A DNA stretch of 64,000 bases from Paraburkholderia sp. CNPSo 3274 (GTDB lineage: Bacteria; Pseudomonadota; Gammaproteobacteria; Burkholderiales; Burkholderiaceae). Made by a program: the position numbers and the translations under genes. The notes beneath the pieces were generated by a model. It had not been told where the DNA came from, did not search any database, and worked only from the letters and a program-made list of their open reading frames with translations. This document shows positions 57,249-64,000 of the stretch, one piece after another. The first letter of the stretch is position 1. Every line of letters starts with the position of its first letter. Where the stretch lies: assembly GCF_024206475.1 (NCBI RefSeq), contig NZ_JAMBPR010000012.1, forward strand, positions 62,001-126,000. Reading direction: 5' to 3'.

Positions 57249-58754
57249 ATGAACGCACCCGAGGCGAACTTGCCCGAGTTGAGCCCGGAAGCCCTCGCGC
57301 AACGCCAGCGCGAGGTAGTCCAGGCGTTGATGGCCGTGCTGCCGGCGCATTGCCTGCTGCATCGGGAGGAGGACACCGTCGCCTACGAGTGCGACGGGCT
57401 CGCCGCCTACCGGCGGCTGCCGCTCGCCGTGGCGCTGCCGGAGACCGAGTCGCAAGTGCAACGCATCGTGCAGATCTGCCGGCGCCTCGACGTGCCGGTC
57501 GTGCCCCGCGGCGCGGGCACCGGCCTCTCGGGCGGCGCCATGCCGATCCGGCACGGCATCGTGCTTTCGCTCGCGCGTTTCAAGCGCATTCTCGAAGTCG
57601 ATCCCTACGCGCGCACGGCCACCGTGCAGCCCGGCGTGCGCAATCTGGCCGTTTCTGAAGCGGCGGCGCCCTTCGGCCTTTACTACGCGCCGGATCCGTC
57701 TTCGCAGATCGCCTGCACGATAGGCGGCAACGTTTCGGAGAATTCGGGCGGCGTCCATTGCCTCAAGTACGGCCTCACGGTGCACAACGTGCTGCGCGTG
57801 CGCGCCGTGACGATGGACGGCGAGATCGTCGAATTCGGCTCGCTCGCGCCCGATGCACCAGGCCTCGATCTGCTCGCGGTAATGATCGGCAGCGAAGGCA
57901 TGTTCGCCATCGTGACCGAAGTGACCGTCAAGCTGATTCCGCGCCCGCAAACCGCGCAGGTCATCATGGCGAGCTTCGACGACGTCGTGAAAGGCGGCGA
58001 CGCCGTAGCGGGCATCATCGCCTCGGGCATCATTCCGGCGGGCCTGGAAATGATGGACAAGCCGGCCACGCGCGCTGTGGAGGAGTTCGTGAACGCCGGT
58101 TACGACCTCGACGCCGCCGCGATCCTGCTGTGCGAAGCCGACGGCACGCCCGAGGAAGTCGCCGACGAGATCGCGCGCACGACCACGGTGCTGCGCGAGC
58201 ATGGCGCCACGCGCATCCAGATCTCGCGCACCGAGGAAGAACGCCTGCGCTTCTGGTCGGGCCGCAAGAATGCGTTTCCGGCGGCGGGCCGCATCTCGCC
58301 CGACTACTACTGCATGGACGGCACCGTGCCGCGCCGCGCGATCGGGCCGCTGCTCGCGCGCATCCACGAAATGGAAAAGCAGTATGGACTGCGCTGCATC
58401 AACGTATTCCATGCCGGCGACGGCAATATGCACCCGCTCATTCTCTTCAACGGCAACGACCTCGACGAATGGCACCGCGCAGAGGCCTTCGGCTCGGACA
58501 TTCTCGAAACCTGCGTCGAGCTGGGTGGCACCGTGACGGGCGAGCACGGCGTGGGCATCGAGAAGATCAATTCGATGTGCGTGCAATTCTCGCCCCAGGA
58601 GCGCGACGCGTTTCATGCGGTGAAACACGCGTTCGACCCGGCCAGGCTGCTCAACCCCGACAAGGGCATCCCCACGCGTGCGCGCTGCGCCGAGTACGGG
58701 CGCATGCACGTGCGGGGGAATCTGCTGCCGCACCCCGAGTTGCCGCGCTTCTGA
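57249..58754 (+). CDS. glcD: glycolate oxidase, FAD subunit GlcD
   Basis: The 501-aa subunit has VPVVPRGAGTGLSGGAMPI, DPSSQIACTIGGNVSENSGG and C-terminal NVFHAGDGNMHP with GTVTGEHGVGIEKI, the set expected for GlcD. It binds FAD and oxidises glycolate to glyoxylate, passing electrons to the chain with GlcE and GlcF. GGGAGGAGA precedes ATG 57249. It and the neighbour before are paralogues. Confidence 0.93.
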   Translation: MNAPEANLPELSPEALAQRQREVVQALMAVLPAHCLLHREEDTVAYECDGLAAYRRLPLAVALPETESQVQRIVQICRRLDVPVVPRGAGTGLSGGAMPIRHGIVLSLARFKRILEVDPYARTATVQPGVRNLAVSEAAAPFGLYYAPDPSSQIACTIGGNVSENSGGVHCLKYGLTVHNVLRVRAVTMDGEIVEFGSLAPDAPGLDLLAVMIGSEGMFAIVTEVTVKLIPRPQTAQVIMASFDDVVKGGDAVAGIIASGIIPAGLEMMDKPATRAVEEFVNAGYDLDAAAILLCEADGTPEEVADEIARTTTVLREHGATRIQISRTEEERLRFWSGRKNAFPAAGRISPDYYCMDGTVPRRAIGPLLARIHEMEKQYGLRCINVFHAGDGNMHPLILFNGNDLDEWHRAEAFGSDILETCVELGGTVTGEHGVGIEKINSMCVQFSPQERDAFHAVKHAFDPARLLNPDKGIPTRARCAEYGRMHVRGNLLPHPELPRF

Positions 58755-58895
58755 CAGACGCGCAAACACGCACGAAGCACCGCGCCGTCTATGCATATCG
58801 CGTGACCCACATGAGGGTCCGCTCCGGGTTGTCAGGAGAGGTTCGCTCAGTACAATCGAACGAACCATATAACGAACGAGCGCGACCATCACGAC

Positions 58896-59984
58896 ATGGA
58901 AGAGGACGACATCGTCTCGGACTGGTCCGAACGCATCCGGCTGGCGAGCGCCGATGGGCGGCCGCTGCGCATTCGCGGCGGGGGCACCAAGGACTGGTAC
59001 GGCCAGTCGCTCGAAGGCGAGATTCTCGACACGCGCGCGCACCGCGGCATCATCGCGTACGACCCGGCGGAACTGGTGATCACGGCGCGCGCCGGCACAC
59101 CGCTTGCGGAGATCGAAACGGCGCTCGCGGCCCACGCCCAGATGCTCGCGTTCGAGCCACCGCACTTCGGCGCCCAGGCCACCCTGGGCGGCTGCATTGC
59201 CGCAGGCCTCGCCGGGCCACGGCGGGCCAGCGCGGGCGCACCGCGCGACTTCGTGCTGGGCGCGGTGCTCATGAACGGCCACGGCGAAGTCCTGCATTTC
59301 GGCGGCCAGGTCGTGAAAAACGTGGCGGGCTACGACGTTTCGCGGCTCATGGCCGGGTCGCTCGGCACGCTCGGCCTGCTGCTGGAGCTTTCGGTGAAGG
59401 TGCTGCCGGTGGCGCAAGCGGAAACCACGCTCAAATTCGATATGAACGGCACCGACGCCGTGCGCAAGCTCAACGAATGGGGCGGCCGCCCGCTGCCGAT
59501 GACGGCGAGCGCCTGGCGCAACGGCACGCTCGCGGTACGCCTCGCGGGCGCGGAAGCCGCTGTGAAGACAGCCCGCGCGAGCCTGGGCGGCGAAGTGGTG
59601 GACGCCGTGGAAGCCGAACGCTTCTGGGCGGGCCTGCGCGAGCAGACCGATCCGTTCTTTGCGTCGATTGCGCCCAACGCGGCGCTGTGGCGGCTCGCCC
59701 TGCCCTCGATCGCGGAGCCCTTGCAACTGCCGGGCGCGCAACTCATGGAATGGGGTGGCGCGCAGCGCTGGTGGATCACGGAAACCGACGCGCAAACGGT
59801 GCGTATCAGCGCGAAGCAAGCCGGCGGTCACGCCACGATGTTCCGCACCGGGCGCGACTACGACCGCAGCGCGGGCGTCTTCACGCCTTTGGCCGCGCCG
59901 CTCATGAAGATCCATCGCGGCTTGAAGGCCGCCTTCGACCCGGCCCGCATCTTCAATCGCGGCCGGCTGTATTCCGACTTCTGA
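58896..59984 (+). CDS. glcE: glycolate oxidase, FAD-binding subunit GlcE
   Basis: The 362-aa protein contains a FAD-binding type 4 domain (LRIRGGGTKDWYG near the start, then ATLGGCIAAGLAGPRRASAG) and a shortened C-terminal part, as in GlcE. It pairs with GlcD and GlcF in the glycolate oxidase complex. The ATG at 58896 is 141 bp after glcD, with only 18 bp before glcF. Confidence 0.93.
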   Translation: MEEDDIVSDWSERIRLASADGRPLRIRGGGTKDWYGQSLEGEILDTRAHRGIIAYDPAELVITARAGTPLAEIETALAAHAQMLAFEPPHFGAQATLGGCIAAGLAGPRRASAGAPRDFVLGAVLMNGHGEVLHFGGQVVKNVAGYDVSRLMAGSLGTLGLLLELSVKVLPVAQAETTLKFDMNGTDAVRKLNEWGGRPLPMTASAWRNGTLAVRLAGAEAAVKTARASLGGEVVDAVEAERFWAGLREQTDPFFASIAPNAALWRLALPSIAEPLQLPGAQLMEWGGAQRWWITETDAQTVRISAKQAGGHATMFRTGRDYDRSAGVFTPLAAPLMKIHRGLKAAFDPARIFNRGRLYSDF

Positions 59985-60002
59985 CGACACCCACACGCGG
60001 CG

Positions 60003-61232
60003 ATGCAGACGAACCTCGCGGACTTCATACGCAACACCCCCGACGGCGACGAAGCCGACGCGATCCTGCGCAAGTGCGTGCATTGCGGCTTCTGCACCGC
60101 GACCTGCCCGACCTATCAGTTGCTCGGCGACGAGCTGGACGGCCCGCGCGGGCGCATCTATCTCATGAAGCAGATGGTGGAAGGCGCGCCGGTCACCAAG
60201 AGCACGCTCACGCACCTCGACCGCTGCCTCACGTGCCGCAGTTGCGAGACCACCTGCCCTTCTGGCGTGCAGTACGGGCGCCTCGTGGAAGTGGGCCGCA
60301 AGCATGCCGAACAGATGGTGAAGCGTCCGCTGCGCCAGCGCGTCATGCGCCGCCTGCTCGCGGGCCTGCTGCCGCGCCGCGCCCTCTTCACACCGGCCAT
60401 GCGCCTCGGCCAGCAGGTGCGGCCGCTTCTGCCCAAGCGCCTGCGCGACAAGGTGCCCGTGCGCCAGCGCTCGCTCGCGTGGCCCACGGCGAAGCACGCG
60501 CGCAAGATGCTGATGCTGCAAGGCTGCGTGCAGCCCTCGATGATGCCCAACATCAACATCGCGACCGCGCGCGTGCTGGACGCGCTTGGCATCGAAACGA
60601 TCGTGGCGCCGGAATCGGGCTGCTGCGGCGCGATCCGCCTGCATATGGGCTACGCCGACGACGCGCTCGACGACGTGCGCGCGAACATCGACGCGTGGTG
60701 GCCCTACATCGAGCAAGGCGCGGAAGCGATCGTGATGAACGCCTCGGGCTGCGGCGCGACGGTAAAGGAATACGCGCACCTGCTGCGCGACGATCCGGCC
60801 TATGTGGAGAAAGCGCGCCGCGTGGTCGAGCTCACCCGCGATCTTTCGGAGCTGCTGCCCGCATTCGAGGAAGCGCTCGTGGCCTCGACGAGGCGGCGCG
60901 GCATCAAGACGGTGGCCTGGCATCCTCCCTGCACGCTGCAGCATGGCCAGCAGTTGCGCGGCGGCGTGGAAAGGCTGCTCACTGCGCTCGGACTCGACGT
61001 GCGGCTGCCGGCCGACAGCCACCTTTGCTGCGGCTCCGCGGGCACGTATTCGATCATGCAGCCGCGCCTTTCCTACACGCTGCGCAACCAGAAAGTGGAC
61101 CGGCTGCAGGCGCTGGAGCCGCAGTTGATCGTCTCCGCCAACATAGGTTGCATCACGCACCTGCAAAGCGGCACCGCGATTCCGGTCACGCACTGGATTG
61201 AACTGGTCGAACATATGCTGGCGACGAATTGA
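60003..61232 (+). CDS. glcF: glycolate oxidase, iron-sulfur subunit GlcF
   Basis: The 409-aa protein holds two 4Fe-4S motifs: CVHCGFCTATCPTY (Cys25, 28, 31, 35) and CLTCRSCETTCPSG (Cys75, 78, 81, 85). Two CCG-domain halves follow (GCCGAIRLHMGY and HLCCGSAGTYS). It passes electrons from GlcD/E to quinone or cytochrome. The start at 60003 lies 18 bp after glcE. Confidence 0.95.
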   Translation: MQTNLADFIRNTPDGDEADAILRKCVHCGFCTATCPTYQLLGDELDGPRGRIYLMKQMVEGAPVTKSTLTHLDRCLTCRSCETTCPSGVQYGRLVEVGRKHAEQMVKRPLRQRVMRRLLAGLLPRRALFTPAMRLGQQVRPLLPKRLRDKVPVRQRSLAWPTAKHARKMLMLQGCVQPSMMPNINIATARVLDALGIETIVAPESGCCGAIRLHMGYADDALDDVRANIDAWWPYIEQGAEAIVMNASGCGATVKEYAHLLRDDPAYVEKARRVVELTRDLSELLPAFEEALVASTRRRGIKTVAWHPPCTLQHGQQLRGGVERLLTALGLDVRLPADSHLCCGSAGTYSIMQPRLSYTLRNQKVDRLQALEPQLIVSANIGCITHLQSGTAIPVTHWIELVEHMLATN

Positions 61233-61409
61233 GCCCATCGGGAACGGAACCAGCGTAACGAGACCCACGGCGCGCCAACAGCCAGCCATTCGGTATCGCC
61301 TTTCTGGCCAATGTTTCGCGCCGTGCGCAGTCCGTATAATGGCCGTCGTTCTGTTCGTTTTGGATCCAAAAGCGGCGCTTGCCGATTCACGCGCCAGCCC
61401 TCAAGCCCG

Positions 61410-62108
61410 ATGACCGATCTCTCCCACAATCTCGAAGCTGTCCGCGAGCGCATCGCCGCCGCCGCCCGCAACGCCGGCCGCGACCCGCAAAGCGTGGAGT
61501 TGCTCGCGGTTTCGAAAACATTTCCTGCGCAGGACGTGCGCGCCGCTCACGCTGCCGGCCAGCGCGCGTTCGGCGAGAACTACGTGCAGGAATCCGTGGA
61601 CAAGATCGAGGCGCTCGCCGACTTGCGCGCGAGTATCGAATGGCATTTCATCGGGCCGCTCCAATCGAACAAGACACGCCCCGTAGCCGAGCGTTTCGAC
61701 TGGGTCCATTCGGTCGATCGTCTGAAGATCGCCGAACGCCTTTCGGCGCAACGTCCCGCCGGCATGGCGCCGCTCAACGTCTGCCTCCAGGTCAACGTGA
61801 GCGGCGAGGCCAGCAAGAGCGGCGTCACCCCGCAAGAAGCGCAGCAGGTCGCGCGCCAGATCGCCGCCCTGCCCAACCTGCGCCTGCGCGGGCTCATGTC
61901 GATTCCCGAGCCGGACACCTCGCTCGAGGCGCAACGCGTGCCGCACCGCCAGTTGCGCGAGCTGTTCGAAGCGCTACGCGCAGAAGGCCTCGCGCTCGAC
62001 ACGCTCTCCATGGGCATGTCGGCCGACCTCGAAGCCGCGGTGCTCGAAGGCGCGACGATCGTACGCGTCGGCACCGCGATTTTCGGCGCGCGCGACTACT
62101 CTCACTGA
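61410..62108 (+). CDS. yggS: PLP homeostasis protein YggS/PROSC
   Basis: The 232-aa protein binds PLP through Lys36 in LLAVSKTFPA. It contains FGENYVQESVDKIE, WHFIGPLQSNKT and LRLRGLMSIP, all typical. It buffers PLP and affects amino acid pools. It lies 22 bp before proC, the classical pairing. The start at 61410 was preferred over one at 61311 whose residues are not family-like. Confidence 0.95.
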   Translation: MTDLSHNLEAVRERIAAAARNAGRDPQSVELLAVSKTFPAQDVRAAHAAGQRAFGENYVQESVDKIEALADLRASIEWHFIGPLQSNKTRPVAERFDWVHSVDRLKIAERLSAQRPAGMAPLNVCLQVNVSGEASKSGVTPQEAQQVARQIAALPNLRLRGLMSIPEPDTSLEAQRVPHRQLRELFEALRAEGLALDTLSMGMSADLEAAVLEGATIVRVGTAIFGARDYSH

Positions 62109-62130
62109 TTCACTGAACGATTCCATCACC

Positions 62131-62946
62131 ATGAAAATTGCCTTCATCGGCGGCGGCAACATGGCCGCCGCACTCATCGGCGGCCTGATCCGCAAGGGCG
62201 TTCCGGCCGACAATCTCTACGCGATCGATCCGAACGAGGACGCCCGCAAGCGCAGCGCCGAGCAGTTCGGCGTGCGCACCGGCGCCGCCGCGGACGCCGC
62301 GCTCGCTTCGTATGACGCGGTTCTGATCGCAGTAAAGCCGCAAATCGCCAAGGCCGTGGCCGAGGGCATCGCCCCGCACCTGGGCGCCCATCAGGTCGTC
62401 ATCAGCATCATGGCCGGCATTCGCATCGACGACCTCTCGCGCTGGCTGAACGGCCACGCGCGCGTCGTGCGCACGATGCCGAACACGCCCGCGCTGATCG
62501 GCATGGGCGCAACCGGCCTCGTCGCGAGCAGCGGCGTGGACGCAACGGGCCGACAGCTCGCTTCGGATGTGCTCGGCGCAGTCGGCCAAACGGTCTGGTT
62601 CGACGACGAAACGAAGATCGACGCGGTCACGGGCATCTCGGGCAGCGGCCCGGCCTACGTGTTCTACTTCATCGAAGCGCTCGAAGAAGCGGCGCGCCAG
62701 CTCGGCATGGACGAGCAGCAGGGCCGCGCGCTCGCCATCGCCACGTTCACGGGCGCGGCGCAACTTGCGCTGCAATCGGACGAGCCGCCCGCCGTGCTGC
62801 GCGAGCGCGTGACCTCCAAGGGCGGCACGACCGCCGCGGCGCTCGCGTCGTTCGACGCTTCGGGCGTGAAGGCCGCCATCGTCAAGGGCGCGCTCGCGGC
62901 CGATGCACGCGCGAAGGAAATGGGCGAGGAATTCGGCAAGCAGTAA
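62131..62946 (+). CDS. proC: pyrroline-5-carboxylate reductase
   Basis: The 271-aa protein reduces pyrroline-5-carboxylate to proline with NAD(P)H. The N-terminal Rossmann motif IAFIGGGNMAAALIGGL (GGGNM at 7-11) and the C-terminal GISGSGPAYVFYFIEALEEAA, then LRERVTSKGGTTAAAL are the family pattern (quoted in pieces). A bidirectional terminator follows. Confidence 0.96.
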   Translation: MKIAFIGGGNMAAALIGGLIRKGVPADNLYAIDPNEDARKRSAEQFGVRTGAAADAALASYDAVLIAVKPQIAKAVAEGIAPHLGAHQVVISIMAGIRIDDLSRWLNGHARVVRTMPNTPALIGMGATGLVASSGVDATGRQLASDVLGAVGQTVWFDDETKIDAVTGISGSGPAYVFYFIEALEEAARQLGMDEQQGRALAIATFTGAAQLALQSDEPPAVLRERVTSKGGTTAAALASFDASGVKAAIVKGALAADARAKEMGEEFGKQ

Positions 62947-62967
62947 GCCAGCGGCCGCGTCCAGATA

Positions 62968-63006
62968 GAAAAAGCGCCGGGTGTGTCATACCCCGGCGCT
63001 TTTTTT
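62968..63006. terminator. bidirectional intrinsic terminator between proC and ubiA
   Basis: A 9-bp stem (AGCGCCGGG, 62973-62981, with CCCGGCGCT, 62992-63000) has an A-run on the left and a T-run on the right. It serves proC on the plus strand and ubiA on the minus strand. Confidence 0.85.
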
Positions 63007-63019
63007 AATCGATCGGGCC

Positions 63020-63883
63020 TCAGAGTCCCGCGACGACGTAATGGGCAGCAATCCCGACGAACAGCACGCCGCCCAGCCAGTTGTTGTGGCGGAACGCGGC
63101 GAAGCACGGCATGCGCTCGCGGTTCTTGATGAGCGTGTAGTGGTAAATAGCGCAGCCCACGGCCGCCGCCCAGCCGAGCCAGTAGAGCCAGCCGAAACCC
63201 AGCGTCACGCCCACCCACACGTAAATGCCGAGCGTGACCGCATAGCAGAGCATGATCGCGAGCACGTCGAACCGGCCGAATGTGAGCGCCGAGGTACGAA
63301 TGCCGATCTTGATGTCGTCGTCGCGATCGACCATCGCGTATTCGGTGTCGTAGGCCACGGACCAGAACACGTTCGCGGCCAGCATGATCCACGCGAGCGC
63401 TGGCACGTGATCCTGCACGGCGGCGAATGCCATGGGAATGCCGAAGCCGAACGCAATGCCCAGATACGCCTGCGGAATCGCGAAAAAGCGCTTGGTGAAC
63501 GGATACGACGCCGCCACGAACAGCGCCACGACCGAAAGCTGCTTCGTCAGCGCATTGAGCGGCAGGATCAACAGGAACGACACGAGCGCGAGGCCCGCGG
63601 CAATCGCCACCGCTTCCCAGGCGCGAATGCGGCCCGACGTGATGGGGCGTTCGGCCGTGCGTTTCACATGGCGGTCGAAGTCGCGGTCGGCGTAGTCGTT
63701 GATCGCGCAGCCCGCCGAGCGCATCAGCACGGTGCCGACCGTAAAGATGATCAGCAGCGAGAGGGGCGGATGGCCATCGGAGGCGATCCATAGCGCGTTG
63801 AGCGTCGGCCACAGCAGCAGCAGGCTGCCGATCGGCTTGTCCATGCGGACGAGCCGCAAATAGAGCGGGAGTCGGGCGAACAT
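63020..63883 (-). CDS. ubiA: 4-hydroxybenzoate octaprenyltransferase
   Basis: The 287-aa membrane enzyme prenylates 4-hydroxybenzoate in ubiquinone synthesis. The Asp-rich motifs are NDYADRDFD (62-70) and [12 protein letters not shown] (179-190). About eight to nine membrane helices are evident. The ATG at 63883 ([11 protein letters not shown]) was chosen; the frame extends upstream without similarity. Confidence 0.94.
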   Translation of the reverse strand: MFARLPLYLRLVRMDKPIGSLLLLWPTLNALWIASDGHPPLSLLIIFTVGTVLMRSAGCAINDYADRDFDRHVKRTAERPITSGRIRAWEAVAIAAGLALVSFLLILPLNALTKQLSVVALFVAASYPFTKRFFAIPQAYLGIAFGFGIPMAFAAVQDHVPALAWIMLAANVFWSVAYDTEYAMVDRDDDIKIGIRTSALTFGRFDVLAIMLCYAVTLGIYVWVGVTLGFGWLYWLGWAAAVGCAIYHYTLIKNRERMPCFAAFRHNNWLGGVLFVGIAAHYVVAGL

Positions 63884-63962
63884 GATCGGGGCGGGAAAAG
63901 CGATGCCGCTATTGTAGGCCAGGGCGGCGCGCCGTCGCCGCGAGCCGCACCCGCGCAAAAAC

Positions 63963-63992
63963 AAAGGCCCGCCGGACATTCGGCGGGCCTTT
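63963..63992. terminator. hairpin near the window end
   Basis: A 12-bp stem (AAAGGCCCGCCG, 63963-63974, with CGGCGGGCCTTT, 63981-63992) with a 6-nt loop. It lies upstream of ubiA and probably ends a gene beyond the window. Confidence 0.6.
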
Positions 63993-64000
63993 CATCGTGC

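Noticed and set aside
55758..61289. Very long minus-strand open frame (1843 codons) opposite dld-glcD-glcE-glcF
   Set aside because: It is antisense to four well-supported genes, has the Arg/Ala/His-rich composition of a GC-rich shadow frame, and shows no domain. Long antisense frames like this are expected when third positions are nearly all G or C.

Overview
The window is a GC-rich chromosomal segment that looks like Burkholderia sensu lato, most probably Paraburkholderia. This rests on protein similarity recognised by eye and on gene order: folK-deoxynucleoside kinase-panB, grpE-dnaK-dnaJ-pabBC with hrcA-hemH-hslR upstream, nadK-recN, yhdP-nitrilase-tldD, and glcDEF. No search was run, so the genus is an inference. 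I saw no rRNA, tRNA, CRISPR array, prophage or insertion sequence.

Layout. (1) 1-25.9 kb is mostly housekeeping: the folK 3' end, a deoxynucleoside kinase, panB, a pabB-pabC fusion, the heat-shock block (dnaJ, dnaK, grpE, hslR, hemH, hrcA), nadK, recN, glnE, yhdP, a nitrilase-family hydrolase, tldD and aroG. Two sigma-32-like promoters are readable before grpE and dnaK. aroG is preceded by what appears to be a complete transcription attenuator: a sigma-70 promoter, a 22-codon leader peptide with eight consecutive Phe/Tyr/Trp codons, an antiterminator pairing and an intrinsic terminator.

(2) 25.9-53.5 kb is an exopolysaccharide locus of Wzx/Wzy type, related in content to colanic acid clusters. 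Precursor genes are manC, gmd, fcl and a GDP-mannose hydrolase, implying GDP-mannose and GDP-L-fucose. A WcaJ-like enzyme would start the lipid-linked unit, about five glycosyltransferases would extend it, and two acyl/acetyltransferases would decorate it. Wzx, a Wzy-like polymerase, Wza and the BY-kinase Wzc would flip, polymerise and export it. No Wzb-type phosphatase or phosphomannomutase is in the window. The 25.9-40 kb half has genes on alternating strands with short tandem repeats on both sides of wzx; the 40-48 kb half is one minus-strand operon closed by a strong terminator. The far end carries two paralogous 334-aa GlxA/AraC-type regulators around a secreted glycoside-hydrolase-like protein and the nudix gene.

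(3) 53.5-64 kb returns to metabolism: flavohemoprotein hmp with a large palindromic operator, a PduO-type cobalamin adenosyltransferase, a D-lactate dehydrogenase/GlcD-like flavoprotein followed by glcD-glcE-glcF, the PLP-homeostasis protein YggS, proC and ubiA.

Most confident: the housekeeping calls and the sugar-nucleotide/export genes. Least certain: exact glycosyltransferase specificities, the small ORF near 8.4 kb, and the functions of the serine/glycine-rich exported protein and the glycoside-hydrolase-like protein.
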